64,000 bases of DNA from Levilactobacillus fuyuanensis (GCF_003946395.1 NZ_RHNZ01000013.1:1-64000); one strand, 5' to 3'. Numbered from the stretch's first letter, positions 35,881-44,940 are shown. The notes: generated by a model not told the origin, from the letters alone. Made by a program: numbers and translations.

Positions 35881-37725
35881 TTAATTGAGGGCCTTAACGT
35901 ACTTGGAATTAGCGGTAATGTAGCCGCCAGCGACTCGGTAGCGCAGGGTACCGGCTGTCGTGGTGCTGGTTCCGCGAGAGTAGTCCCAACCGAGTACTTT
36001 AAAGATGGCATGGGTCTTCTTCGGGTAATGTTTATTCTTCTGCGTCAGGTTGACCGTAGAATAGCGGTTGACGGCGGTCTTAGCCTGCACTTTGGCAGGA
36101 ACTTTATACTGACCAGCAGTGACGAAGTGTTTGTTGGCGGAAATGTACTTACCATTTGTGAGAAGAAAACGGGTCGTGGTGTTATGCGTCACGACTTTCT
36201 TGACAGCGAGTTGGGTGCCTTGTTTATAGGCCGTCCGCGGTTGCTTGAGTGTAGCGGAATCATAACCGTTGATACCACCAGGGTTGATGACCGTCACGAC
36301 TTCAGGGGCACTCTCATAGTAAGTCTGAGTGATGTAAGCCGATTGGGTCGTGATGTAGCCCGTCTGACCATAAGTTGCGGAACCCCGATTGGTGTCGCGA
36401 ACTTGATAGCGCGCGTTGCCGGCCGTGGATTTAGCCGTGCCAATAACGATAAAGGTCGGCTGTTTCAGCTGTGGTTTTTGGACGAACCAGGCCAGTCGAC
36501 TAGTAGCCGAGAAATCCTTGCTACTGTAAAAACCAATTTTCTTGGTAGCCGTGACGGCAAAGGGCTGAAAGGTGGCAGTGTCGGGTTCGGTAGGAGCTGG
36601 TATCGATGGCAAGGGTGGCGTGACGGGATCCGGCGCAATGAGTCGCGCTTCCTCAGTGGGCTGCCAAACGTAGGTTTCATTAGCAGGAAGTTCTGCGGTG
36701 TGAGTGCCATCATATAAATCATAGAGGGCGTCGTTTGTGTAGGTGGTATCGCCTAGTGGGTTGTTGTTAAGGTAACCATTCGTCGGGTCATTGTTTATGA
36801 AGTCAACCTTCCCAGTGCCAATGGTTTGCCAAAGGCCAGTGAGATCGGCAGTTGGGCTTGGTCCTGTCAGATGGACGCCAGGATTTATAGTTCCCCAGTC
36901 AGGATCAGTAGTGTCTTGAGCTAGAATCAGTGATGAAGGCAATGTGATTTTAGCAATTTGAGGTGAGCCGGTAAACAAATCCGCATAATTGCTGTTGGCC
37001 GTAAAACTAAAGTTTGCGAGATTCACCTCGCGTAATTCAGGATTGTTATTGAAAAGGCCACTTACGGAAGATACTGAGTTGTTGGGACCAATAAGATTTG
37101 AGAGGTCAACACTGGCTAAGCTAGCATCACGATTAAACATGTTGCTGATGTCGATTGTTGCATTTGGACTAAGATTAAAACTTGGTAGGACTATCGTTGT
37201 TAACGCATTATTGGCGGCAAACATGCTGGTCAGAGAGGCAGTGTTACTCAGGTGACTCAAATCCAAATTTTGTAAATTGGTATACTGTGTGACGTTCGTT
37301 AGATTAGCAAAGAGGTAAGATGCACTAGGTGTTGCGTCCTGAACGGTCAGTTTACTCGAAATGTTTATCTTGGTGATCAAACCTGCAAAATTAATGTTTG
37401 CGGGTGACGTACCATCAGAAACTATGGCAGTCTTTTTTAAATTATAGAGTAATTGTCCTTGCATCGTATTTATAATAGGACCAGATACAATCGGAAGCGT
37501 TCCGCCACCAAGGGTCAAGGTCCCATCCTTTAATTCCCATTGGACGAGGGTTCCATCAGCTTGAGAACCCAATGTTCCAGAATAATCAGAGTTAGTAGGA
37601 CTATCTGCCAGTGCCACGGTGGAATTGTGACTAGCCTCAGGATTAGGAAGGCTATTTTCATAGCCAAATAGAGGACTCAATCCAATCGCAACACCCAAAA
37701 TAATTAAACCAAACTTCCATTTCAT
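35881..37725 (-). CDS. Secreted BspA-type LRR surface protein with DUF5776 domains
   Basis: This 614-residue exported protein has a signal peptide (FGLIILGVAIGLSPLFG), a DUF285/BspA leucine-rich region (residues about 80-280; NLQNLDLSHLSNTASLTSMF, SVDLSNLIG, LREVNLANFSF), a Pro-rich linker (PPLPSIPAPTEP) and a C-terminal half with beta-rich repeats ending RYRVAGGYITANSKYVKALN, the lactobacillus DUF5776-type terminus. There is no LPXTG anchor, so attachment is probably non-covalent through the C-terminal repeats. It parallels the LPXTG adhesin at 9,261 in its N-terminal region but has a different wall-binding strategy. It is single-gene, convergent with the condensation-fold gene. Confidence 0.85.
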   Translation of the reverse strand: MKWKFGLIILGVAIGLSPLFGYENSLPNPEASHNSTVALADSPTNSDYSGTLGSQADGTLVQWELKDGTLTLGGGTLPIVSGPIINTMQGQLLYNLKKTAIVSDGTSPANINFAGLITKINISSKLTVQDATPSASYLFANLTNVTQYTNLQNLDLSHLSNTASLTSMFAANNALTTIVLPSFNLSPNATIDISNMFNRDASLASVDLSNLIGPNNSVSSVSGLFNNNPELREVNLANFSFTANSNYADLFTGSPQIAKITLPSSLILAQDTTDPDWGTINPGVHLTGPSPTADLTGLWQTIGTGKVDFINNDPTNGYLNNNPLGDTTYTNDALYDLYDGTHTAELPANETYVWQPTEEARLIAPDPVTPPLPSIPAPTEPDTATFQPFAVTATKKIGFYSSKDFSATSRLAWFVQKPQLKQPTFIVIGTAKSTAGNARYQVRDTNRGSATYGQTGYITTQSAYITQTYYESAPEVVTVINPGGINGYDSATLKQPRTAYKQGTQLAVKKVVTHNTTTRFLLTNGKYISANKHFVTAGQYKVPAKVQAKTAVNRYSTVNLTQKNKHYPKKTHAIFKVLGWDYSRGTSTTTAGTLRYRVAGGYITANSKYVKALN

Positions 37726-37964
37726 ACTGAACGGCGCCTCCCTTGAAGGTGAATGATGAGCTAAACTAATTGATGGACTACATGATTAGAGTATCATTTC
37801 ACAAGACGAAAAGTTAGCACCTTGACTCGACAGTTTAAGGCTTAAAATGGACCTGACCAAAGATAGACGACCCGCCACGCCTCAGCTAAGAACTATTTAT
37901 TGGCAATGAAATAGGAGAAAAATACATATTTCGTGTTAAAGTGAGCAAACTAACACAACAAAAA

Positions 37965-37999
37965 AGGACATCTGGAAGACGCGCCTAGATGTCCTAAAT
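37965..37999 (-). terminator. Terminator of the Bcr/CflA transporter gene
   Basis: AGGACATCT pairs with AGATGTCCT and is followed by TTTTTTG on the minus strand. The rest of the gap to 37,725 shows no gene. Confidence 0.88.
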
Positions 38000-38010
38000 T
38001 TCAAATTAAG

Positions 38011-39204
38011 TTAAGCCTTAGCCGTCTTACCCTGGTACTTCACCAGTCCCAGTGCCCCGGCATTGCAGACGAACAACATGACTGCCATGGCGGCATAGGA
38101 TTGACCGGTCAGACCGACTAATGGGGAGGCTAAGCCCCCACAGGCGTTCTGTGCCAAGCCGATGACGGCGGAGGCACCCCCGGCGTTCTTGGTGGCTTGG
38201 TCCATGATGATCGTGACCGTCAGCGTGAGTAACGCGCCAATCAGGATAACCATGACCAGCACCAAGCCACTGACGACCCAGACATTGGCTGGGAAGAGGA
38301 GCGTGACCAGTAAGACCAGACTCACACCCGCCGCAATTGCCAGCAGGCTCGTGACCTGTTGCTTGTTGGAGTACCACCGAGAGAGTTGCCCCGGCAGATT
38401 ACTGCCGACCACGATGCCCAGCCCATTAAAGGCGTAGAGCAGGCTAAATGTCTGAGGTGCCATCCCGAATCCCGTTTGAAAGACGAAGGTTGAGGCCGAG
38501 ATGTAGCTGAACAAGCCACCGTAGACCAACCCTGTGGCCATAATCAGGGGCCAGAAGGCTGGTTGAACGACTAACCGCCCCATGGCACCCAACGAGCTTT
38601 GGAAGCCCCCTGTTTGACGTTCGCTAACGGGGAGTGACTCTGGCAAGCCCAACGCTACCGCGAGGGCGATTGCCCAGCCGATGACGGCCAGCAGAATGAA
38701 GATGGCTTCCCAGTCGACGTAGTGGATCATGAAGCCCCCAATAATCGGGGCGATGATCGGGAACACCCCGTTGACGGTATTGAGTAGCGCATAGAAGCGC
38801 GTCAATTTCTTCCCGGAGAAGAGATCCCGGGCAACGGCTCGGGCCATGACTTGGCCGGTCGCGCCCGCCAATCCCTGAACGAATCGGAGAATGATTAATA
38901 AGGTAATTGAATGAATAAAGGCCATCGCGAGAGAGACTAGGCCAAAGATCACAAAGCCCGCAATGAGGGGCTTGCGACGGCCATATTGGTCCGAAAGCGG
39001 TCCGGCAATCAATTGGCCGAGCGCCAGCCCAATCAGACAGGCCGTGATACTTAGTTGCATAAGTGAGGCGCTCGTGGCAAACTGGGTCCGCATTTGCGGT
39101 AAGGCTGGCAGGTACAGGTCAATGGCCAGTGGCCCGGTGGCACTGACGGTCCCCAGCAAAAGTGTGAGCCAGATTTGCCGGCGCCGTGTAAGGATAGGAT
39201 TCAA
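38011..39204 (-). CDS. Bcr/CflA-family drug efflux transporter (MFS)
   Basis: This 397-residue 12-helix transporter starts with TGPLAIDLYLPALPQM and shows LIAGPLSDQYGRRKPLIAGFVIFGL (MFS motif A) and RFVQGLAGATGQVMARAVARDLF, all typical of the DHA1 Bcr/CflA branch. It exports drugs in exchange for protons. A hairpin-forming inverted repeat (39,261-39,296) lies upstream, possibly in its leader. No regulator gene is adjacent. Confidence 0.92.
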   Translation of the reverse strand: MNPILTRRRQIWLTLLLGTVSATGPLAIDLYLPALPQMRTQFATSASLMQLSITACLIGLALGQLIAGPLSDQYGRRKPLIAGFVIFGLVSLAMAFIHSITLLIILRFVQGLAGATGQVMARAVARDLFSGKKLTRFYALLNTVNGVFPIIAPIIGGFMIHYVDWEAIFILLAVIGWAIALAVALGLPESLPVSERQTGGFQSSLGAMGRLVVQPAFWPLIMATGLVYGGLFSYISASTFVFQTGFGMAPQTFSLLYAFNGLGIVVGSNLPGQLSRWYSNKQQVTSLLAIAAGVSLVLLVTLLFPANVWVVSGLVLVMVILIGALLTLTVTIIMDQATKNAGGASAVIGLAQNACGGLASPLVGLTGQSYAAMAVMLFVCNAGALGLVKYQGKTAKA

Positions 39205-39546
39205 AAGCAGTCAGCCCTTTCAACGTATTATAAATTTCGCAATAACCAGGGGTGACGACGCTGGACCGCCACTCTACTAGCAGAATGGCGGTCCAGAACG
39301 GTCATTATGTAAGGCAAAGCGTATTGTATCATTATTGCTGGAAACCACTGAATTTGCAAGCCGAAAAGTGACAGGAACCTTGCAATTGCGTCTCAATCTT
39401 GTAAATTTTGCGTAAAGCTTGGGACTTTGAGAAGGTTAATGATATGATGAAAAGCGTCCCTGCTAACTAAAATAAATGTTCGTAGCGCGGCGGGTGGTGT
39501 ATGATAATAACATAATTAGTGATTCCCGAAAATAAGGAGTGCCATC
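39205..39546. other. Divergent intergenic region with one strong inverted repeat
   Basis: CTGGACCGCCA pairs perfectly with TGGCGGTCCAG at 39,261-39,296, but neither side has a T run, so it is not an ordinary terminator. It lies 57-92 bases upstream of the efflux gene. On the plus strand a -10-like TATGATAAT (39,499-39,507) probably serves lepB. Nothing else is recognised. Confidence 0.5.
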
Positions 39547-40155
39547 ATGAAAAACTTAAAAAACTTAAAGGAAATTTTGAGTTGGATTGTGCCAGTCGTC
39601 ATTGGGTTAGCGATTGCCTTAGCCCTCAAACAGTTCGTGTTCACGCGCGTGCGGGTCGACGGACCATCCATGGAGCCTAACCTAAATAATAACGAAAAGG
39701 TTTTTGCCTGGAAGATGTCGAAGGTCAAGCATCTGAGTGTCATCGTCTTCGATGCGCACGGTGAAGATCCCGCTGCCAAGGCCAATACCAATTACGTCAA
39801 GCGGGTCATTGGTTTGCCAGGGGACTCTGTAAAGAGCAAGAATGGTTACATCTACGTGAATAACAAGCGGGTCAACCAGAGCTTCATCAGCACCAGCGAG
39901 CGGACTTCCGGAACTGGAAATTGGACGTTAGCCAGTCTCCAACGCCAAAACGATTGGCAAGGCGGTAACAACGGAAAGATTGCCACGGTTGTGCCTAAAG
40001 GCAAGTACTTCGTCTTAGGGGACCATCGAAGCGTGTCTAACGACAGTCGTTACTGGGGCTTCGTCGATAAGGACAAGGTCTTGGGCGTCGTCAAGGTGCC
40101 ATCCTGGGCTTCTAGTAAGACCAAGCGGGTCAACATCAACTCGCTGGCTTACTAA
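39547..40155 (+). CDS. lepB: Signal peptidase I
   Basis: This 202-residue type I signal peptidase removes signal peptides on the outer membrane face. It has one N-terminal membrane helix (WIVPVVIGLAIALAL), then the box-B serine of VDGPSMEPNL (Ser41), the general-base lysine in NYVKRVIGLPGDSV, and box E with GDHRSVSNDSRYWGFV. This matches the S26A family. The start has GGAG about 8 bases upstream. It is monocistronic. Two exported BspA proteins and a nuclease in this window would be among its substrates. Confidence 0.96.
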   Translation: MKNLKNLKEILSWIVPVVIGLAIALALKQFVFTRVRVDGPSMEPNLNNNEKVFAWKMSKVKHLSVIVFDAHGEDPAAKANTNYVKRVIGLPGDSVKSKNGYIYVNNKRVNQSFISTSERTSGTGNWTLASLQRQNDWQGGNNGKIATVVPKGKYFVLGDHRSVSNDSRYWGFVDKDKVLGVVKVPSWASSKTKRVNINSLAY

Positions 40156-40176
40156 AATTAGATCAAGCAAGATAGA

Positions 40177-40226
40177 GCGTCGTCAGTCACAGCCATTGGG
40201 GGTTGCGATTGACGGCGTTTTTTAGT
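40177..40226 (+). terminator. Terminator of lepB
   Basis: CGTCGTCA pairs with TGACGGCG (with a wobble) around a long loop, followed by six T. Confidence 0.65.
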
Positions 40227-40309
40227 AGCGGCGTGATTTATTTGAAGGAGACGCTTACATTTCATAAGAATCGTAGTATCGTAGAACTTATATGAAATGA
40301 ATTGAGGAG

Positions 40310-40996
40310 ATGAATCCCATCAAGAATACTTTAAAGCAACGGTGGACGGCCTTGATTCTGGGCTTAGTCATCAACGCGTTTGGCAGTGGTCTCACGGTGG
40401 CTGCCAATATGGGCGCCAGTCCGTGGATGGCGTCCGAAGTCAATCTGAGTGAGTGGTTTAAGATCGGCATTGGTTGGCCGGTGTTTGTGGTCAGTTGTCT
40501 GGCCGCGGTCGCCAATCAATTTTTACTGCGACGTTGGGAACCCCGGCGCTTCTTTGGCGAAATTGGGTTCATGTTTTTCGTCAGCTTCTTCGTCAACTTT
40601 TTCACGAACATGTTCTATCGCATGGGCATCCTCAAGCTATCGATGTTTACGCGCGGCTTCCTCGCGGTGGCTGGTGTCACGATTTTCTGTATCGCGATTT
40701 CGCTGTACCAACGGGCCAATCTGGTGATGCATCCCAATGACGATACCACGAATATTCTAAGATTCATGTACTGTCATGGTAACGTCCTACATGCACAGCT
40801 GTTGAATTTCATTCCGCCGGTCACAATTATCGTGGTCAGCTGGATCGTGACGCACAACCTCTTTGCGATTAATCTAGGAACGGTCTTTGCGTTGATCTTC
40901 ACCGGGACCATCATTAATCTAACGGATCGGTTTATTTGGCCGAGCCTCAAGCATAACTTTGCGGTCCGGCCGGTCGAGGAGGCGACGAACGATTAA
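40310..40996 (+). CDS. YczE/YyaS/YitT-family membrane protein, first of a tandem pair
   Basis: This 228-residue integral membrane protein has five to six helices and the family segments NAFGSGLTVAANMGASPWMASEVNLS and ISLYQRANLVMHPNDDTTNILRF. Homologues include B. subtilis YczE; the transported or sensed molecule is unknown. It is about 60% similar to the next gene, so the pair arose by duplication. The annotated ATG at 40,310 lies only two bases from the ribosome binding site GAGGAG; an ATC at 40,319 would have ideal spacing (see findings). An inverted repeat ATTTCATAAG/CTTATATGAAAT (40,258-40,299) precedes it. Confidence 0.85.
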   Translation: MNPIKNTLKQRWTALILGLVINAFGSGLTVAANMGASPWMASEVNLSEWFKIGIGWPVFVVSCLAAVANQFLLRRWEPRRFFGEIGFMFFVSFFVNFFTNMFYRMGILKLSMFTRGFLAVAGVTIFCIAISLYQRANLVMHPNDDTTNILRFMYCHGNVLHAQLLNFIPPVTIIVVSWIVTHNLFAINLGTVFALIFTGTIINLTDRFIWPSLKHNFAVRPVEEATND

Positions 40997-41003
40997 GAAT
41001 TCA

Positions 41004-41663
41004 ATGCCACAGCGCTGGGTAGCGTTAGTGTTGGGGCTAGTCGTCAATGCGTTTGGTAATGGTCTGTCGGTGGCGTCCAACATGGGAACCAGTCCCTGGA
41101 CGGCCTCGGAGGTCAACCTGAGTCACTGGCTGGGTACGAGTGTGGGCTTGGCAATTTTTGTGGTCAGTTGTCTGGCGGCGATTGTTAACCAATTGCTGCT
41201 GCGTCACTGGGACCTTCCGCGATTATTGGGCGAAATCAGCTTCGTCTTTTTCTTCAGCTATTTCGTCGATATCTTCTCGGGAACCTTTACCAGAATGGGC
41301 ATCATGCAGTTGCCAGCATGGGGCCGACTCCTGTTGGCAATTACGGGGATCATGATCTTCTGTGCAGCCATCTCGCTATATCAGCGGGCCAATCTGGTCA
41401 TGCATCCCAACGATGACACGACCAATATTCTTCGCTTTCTCTATTGTCACGATAACGTGGTGGTTGCCCAACTACTGACGTTTACGCCGCCAGTTATTAT
41501 CATTTTGGTTTGCTGGCTCAACACACATCAATTGTATGCGGTTAACTGGGGAACGCTGTTTACACTGCTCTTTAACGGAACGCTGATCGGTCTGGCGGAT
41601 CGCTTCGTTTGGCCGCAACTACACCATAATTTCCGGGCGAAACCGGCCCACCGACCAGCTTGA
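41004..41663 (+). CDS. YczE/YyaS/YitT-family membrane protein, second of a tandem pair
   Basis: This protein of about 219 residues parallels its neighbour throughout (NAFGNGLSVASNMGTSPWTASEVNLS; ISLYQRANLVMHPNDDTTNILRF). ATG 41,004 lies seven bases beyond the first gene's stop codon. No ribosome binding site sits at the right distance from it, but AGGAGG at 40,976-40,981, inside the first gene, is nine bases before an ATT codon at 40,991 that extends the homology (IKNS, like IKNT in the first copy). Either translational coupling or a non-ATG start is implied. MarR follows 56 bases later. Confidence 0.82.
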   Translation: MPQRWVALVLGLVVNAFGNGLSVASNMGTSPWTASEVNLSHWLGTSVGLAIFVVSCLAAIVNQLLLRHWDLPRLLGEISFVFFFSYFVDIFSGTFTRMGIMQLPAWGRLLLAITGIMIFCAAISLYQRANLVMHPNDDTTNILRFLYCHDNVVVAQLLTFTPPVIIILVCWLNTHQLYAVNWGTLFTLLFNGTLIGLADRFVWPQLHHNFRAKPAHRPA

Positions 41664-41719
41664 CTTTTTTGTTAATTTAGAATATGCTTGCGCACGTAGT
41701 TTAGGGAAGGAGGCGGCTC

Positions 41720-42178
41720 ATGGCTACCACAGGAAATGACTCAGACATTGTGAAATGGCTCTCGATTGCCAACCGTTATACACGGATTGCCCTGGATCGG
41801 CGGCTACAGCCGTATCGCCTAAATGCCAGCATGTATTACTATATTCTTCGGCTTCACGAGCAGCCCCGACTTACTCAGGACAAGTTGATCAGTCTGACCT
41901 ATCTTAATCCCAGTAACGTCACGCGGGCGGTGAATCAGCTGGTCAACTTGGGCTATGTGCGCAAGCGTCAGTCTAAGTTGGATCGGCGGGTCTATGAGCT
42001 GTCACTAACCAAGCGTGGTGAGCGGCTCTACCCGGAAATTGTCAAGATTCGCCAAGAGGTGGCAGATAACCTGTTGACGGAGATTCCGGCGACGGACCAC
42101 GATGCTTTGGTCGATCAGATTCGCCAGTTAGCGCTGACGGCGGTCGCCAACGAGACACCGGGACAAGCACAAGATTAA
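41720..42178 (+). CDS. MarR-family transcriptional regulator
   Basis: This 152-residue winged-helix repressor shows the MarR pattern: LSIANRYTRIALDRRLQPY dimer helix, ASMYYYILRLHEQPRLTQDKLISLTYLNPSNVTRAVNQLVNLGYVRKRQSKLDRRVYELSLTKRGERL. The wing carries KLDRRVYELSLT. The ATG has AAGGAGG. It may control the tandem YczE-type genes just upstream or the ABC efflux operon downstream; the latter has its own TetR. It ends in its own terminator. Confidence 0.93.
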   Translation: MATTGNDSDIVKWLSIANRYTRIALDRRLQPYRLNASMYYYILRLHEQPRLTQDKLISLTYLNPSNVTRAVNQLVNLGYVRKRQSKLDRRVYELSLTKRGERLYPEIVKIRQEVADNLLTEIPATDHDALVDQIRQLALTAVANETPGQAQD

Positions 42179-42195
42179 ATTAAATGACCTAAAAT

Positions 42196-42230
42196 GGTGG
42201 CGTACCGGAAATGGTGCGCCACTTTTATAA
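42196..42230 (+). terminator. Terminator of the MarR gene
   Basis: GTGGCG pairs with CGCCAC around a 14-base loop and continues into TTTTAT. Confidence 0.75.
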
Positions 42231-42260
42231 TCCCCTTTTGTAATCGGTTACAAAAAAGGA

Positions 42261-42289
42261 TTGACAGGAGCCAGTAAGGGTCGTATGCT
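42261..42289 (+). promoter_or_regulatory. Promoter of the ABC efflux-tetR operon
   Basis: TTGACA (42,261-42,266), a 17-base spacer and TATGCT (42,284-42,289) predict a start near 42,296. Confidence 0.78.
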
Positions 42290-42303
42290 GGGGTCGTAAA
42301 TGA

Positions 42304-42319
42304 GTGAGTGCACACTCAC
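42304..42319. promoter_or_regulatory. TetR-type operator overlapping the transcription start
   Basis: GTGAGTG-CA-CACTCAC is a 16-bp inverted repeat 15 bases downstream of the -10. Its form and place fit the operator of the TetR protein encoded at the end of the operon. Confidence 0.7.
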
Positions 42320-42348
42320 AAAAAAGAACCAGGTCAGGAGGAGTTTAC

Positions 42349-43092
42349 ATGGTAACCAACACGATTGATGTGCGGGGCGTGGCGAAGAAGTTCGGCAGTA
42401 ATCCCGTGCTTAAAAAAATTAGTTTACAATTACCAGTCGGTCAGATCATGGGATTGATTGGTCCCTCGGGGGCTGGTAAGACGACATTGGTTAAGGCAAT
42501 CCTTGGTATGGAAAAGGTTGATGCCGGGACGACGACAGTCTTAGGGACCCCGATGCCCAATCGCAAAGTCATGCAGCGCATTGGCTACATGGCCCAGAGC
42601 GACGCGCTTTATGAGGATTTAACGGCGCGCGAAAATATTCGCTTTTTTGCGGAATTGATGAGCGTTCCCAAGCAGGACTTGGCGGACGCTATCGCACATG
42701 CGGCACAGGTCGTGAATTTAAATGACGCCCTCGACCGCCGCGTATCAGCGTATTCCGGGGGGATGAAACGACGACTGTCCCTAGCCATTGCGTTGGTCCA
42801 AGATCCAGAATTATTGATATTGGATGAACCAACCGTGGGGATTGATCCCGAGCTACGGCAACAGATTTGGGCAGAATTGTACCAACTCAAGTCGCAGGGA
42901 AAGTCGATACTGGTCACGACGCACGTGATGGATGAGGCGGAGCACTGTGATTACCTCATGCTGATTCGCGAAGGGATCGCGCTGGCACAGGGGACCCCGG
43001 CGCAGTTGGAAAAGGATTATGATGTGGCAACGATTGAACAAGTCTTTTTGAAAGCGGGGCGGCTACAAGATGAGAGTCATCGCAATCTTTAA
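42349..43092 (+). CDS. ABC transporter ATP-binding subunit
   Basis: This 247-residue ATPase of a drug/lipid-type ABC-2 exporter has Walker A GPSGAGKTTLVKAILG, Q-loop MAQSDALYEDLT, signature YSGGMKRRLSLAIAL, Walker B LLILDEPTVGID and the switch VTTHVMDEAEHC. It powers the permease encoded next. I set the start at ATG 42,349 (AGGAGG upstream); an earlier in-frame codon lies upstream of that site inside the operator. The stop codon overlaps the permease start by 23 bases. Confidence 0.95.
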   Translation: MVTNTIDVRGVAKKFGSNPVLKKISLQLPVGQIMGLIGPSGAGKTTLVKAILGMEKVDAGTTTVLGTPMPNRKVMQRIGYMAQSDALYEDLTARENIRFFAELMSVPKQDLADAIAHAAQVVNLNDALDRRVSAYSGGMKRRLSLAIALVQDPELLILDEPTVGIDPELRQQIWAELYQLKSQGKSILVTTHVMDEAEHCDYLMLIREGIALAQGTPAQLEKDYDVATIEQVFLKAGRLQDESHRNL

Positions 43093-44257
43093 ACGCGTTT
43101 TACGTGAAATGATTCGGGATAAGCGGACGCTGGCGCTGATGTTCCTTGCGCCTCTGTTCATCCTGACGCTGATGTATTTCCTGTTCAATACGAGTTCGGA
43201 TACCGTGGCGAAGATTGGAGTCAGCCGGGTGGATACGACGGTGGTCAAAGCCATCAAGAATAAGCATGTTAAAATTACGCACTATAGCGCCAACGCAACG
43301 GCAAAGGAGAAGGTGCGTGAGGACAATCTGGCCGCCTTCATTAAGCAAAAGAATGGCAAGCTGACGGTGACGTATCAAAACAGCCAGCCTAGCGATTCAG
43401 CGTTGGTACGTCAGGCATTGCAGGGTGGTCTAACTAAGATCAAGGTCCAAGCCCTAGCTGCCGCAACGCAAGCGCAGAAAAAGGCCTTGCAACAACAGGC
43501 CAAGGTACTGAAGACTCTGGTCGCACAACAGCAGAAGGTGGCAGTCGCTCAGGGAGCCAAAGCGGGTGCAACGCCAGGTCAATCTCAACAAACGAAACTC
43601 AAGGCACCCAAGACCTATAGCATCACGAGTCACTATCTCTATGGCAGTTCGGACTCGACTTTCTTTGATACATTCTTGCCAATTCTCTTAGGATTTTTCG
43701 TATTCTTCTTCGTCTTCCTGATCTCCGGGATTTCACTGTTAAACGAACGGACGACGGGGACGCTGACACGTCTGCTGGCGACGCCAATCCGTCGTGGGGA
43801 GATCATCACCGGCTATCTGATGGGGTACGGACTATTCGCACTGGTTCAGACCGTAATTACCGTGACCTTTGCGCTGACGGTCTTTCAGATTCACATGATT
43901 GGGAGTGTCTGGCTGATTCTCTTGATTAACTTTCTCCTGGCACTGGTCGCGTTATCCATGGGAATCTTCGTGTCGACCTTTGCCAATTCAGAATTTCAGA
44001 TGATGCAATTTATCCCAATTCTCGTGATTCCACAGGTCTTCTTCTCTGGCTTGATTCCGGTCGACCAGATGGCCAATTGGCTGCAGTGGATCGCACACAT
44101 TTTCCCACTCTACTACGGCGGAAATGCTTTGATGAACGTGGCTACCCGAGGCGTGGGTTTTGCCGGTATTGCCGGAGAGTTAGGTATTCTGATCCTGTTC
44201 GCGGTTCTTTTCACCGTTTTGAATGTTGTTGGCATGAAGCGCTATCGGAGGGTCTAA
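43070..44257 (+). CDS. ABC-2 type transporter permease
   Basis: This 395-residue permease has an N-terminal helix (LALMFLAPLFILTLMYFLF), a large extracytoplasmic domain with a Gln/Ala/Lys-rich coiled-coil (about residues 120-170) and five C-terminal helices with the ABC-2 segment NERTTGTLTRLLATPIRRGEIITGYL. It pairs with the ATPase encoded upstream, overlapping it by 23 bases, and is followed after one base by tetR. Such systems export drugs or lipids; the substrate is unknown. Confidence 0.93.
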   Translation: MRVIAIFKRVLREMIRDKRTLALMFLAPLFILTLMYFLFNTSSDTVAKIGVSRVDTTVVKAIKNKHVKITHYSANATAKEKVREDNLAAFIKQKNGKLTVTYQNSQPSDSALVRQALQGGLTKIKVQALAAATQAQKKALQQQAKVLKTLVAQQQKVAVAQGAKAGATPGQSQQTKLKAPKTYSITSHYLYGSSDSTFFDTFLPILLGFFVFFFVFLISGISLLNERTTGTLTRLLATPIRRGEIITGYLMGYGLFALVQTVITVTFALTVFQIHMIGSVWLILLINFLLALVALSMGIFVSTFANSEFQMMQFIPILVIPQVFFSGLIPVDQMANWLQWIAHIFPLYYGGNALMNVATRGVGFAGIAGELGILILFAVLFTVLNVVGMKRYRRV

Positions 44258-44258
44258 G

Positions 44259-44903
44259 ATGGAAAAAGATACGAGTATTAGTGAGGCTTTTCGGGCTGTC
44301 ATGGCAGCGAATGGCAACATTCCTCCCAAGCAACAGCAGGTTTTGGCAGCAAGTCTGGAACTGTTTGCCCAGCAGGGATTTGATAATACGACGACTAAGC
44401 AGATTGCCGAAAAAGCGGGTGTTGCTGAGGGGACCGTGTATCGGCGGTATAAGAATAAGGATGAGCTGTTAGCCGGGGTGTTAGCCCCCTTTATGACCCA
44501 AGTTTTGCCTAACCTGATCAAGGAGTTTGCGCAGCAAGTGGTGGCGCGACCATATCTGACACGTCACGAAATGATCAGCGCCATCGTAGAAAATCGACTC
44601 GCCTTCATTAAGGAAAATGGCGCCATGTTGCGGGTCCTGATTCGCGAGATTTCGGTAAGAAATGACTTGAGAAGTCAATTTATCACGCACGCGGGCCCCC
44701 TATTGCAGGACAATTTGTTTCCAGTGTTGGACCGGCTAAAGGCTAATGGCGAGCTGGTTGACTGGCCTGATTCCCGGATTGCGCAATTCATGATTGGCAC
44801 AATGATCACGGAATTGGTGCGAGCCGTTTTGTTGCCAGAGGACGTTTCAACTGCCGCACCTGTTATTATCGAATTTATAGAAAAGGGTTTAGCACCCAAA
44901 TAA
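44259..44903 (+). CDS. TetR-family repressor of the ABC efflux operon
   Basis: This 214-residue protein has the N-terminal TetR helix-turn-helix (LAASLELFAQQGFDNTTTKQIAEKAGVAEGTVYRRYKNKDELLAGVL) and an all-helical ligand-binding C-terminus. It begins one base after the permease stop codon. The 16-bp operator at the operon promoter fits autoregulation: the repressor would hold the efflux genes down until an inducing compound is bound. Confidence 0.93.
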   Translation: MEKDTSISEAFRAVMAANGNIPPKQQQVLAASLELFAQQGFDNTTTKQIAEKAGVAEGTVYRRYKNKDELLAGVLAPFMTQVLPNLIKEFAQQVVARPYLTRHEMISAIVENRLAFIKENGAMLRVLIREISVRNDLRSQFITHAGPLLQDNLFPVLDRLKANGELVDWPDSRIAQFMIGTMITELVRAVLLPEDVSTAAPVIIEFIEKGLAPK

Positions 44904-44912
44904 GGGCATTAA

Positions 44913-44940
44913 GAAAGGTGGCGGATAGCGCCACCTTTTT
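44913..44940 (+). terminator. Terminator shared by tetR and the LysR gene
   Basis: AAAGGTGGCG-GATA-GCGCCACCTTTTT is a compact hairpin usable from both sides between two convergent genes. Confidence 0.88.
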
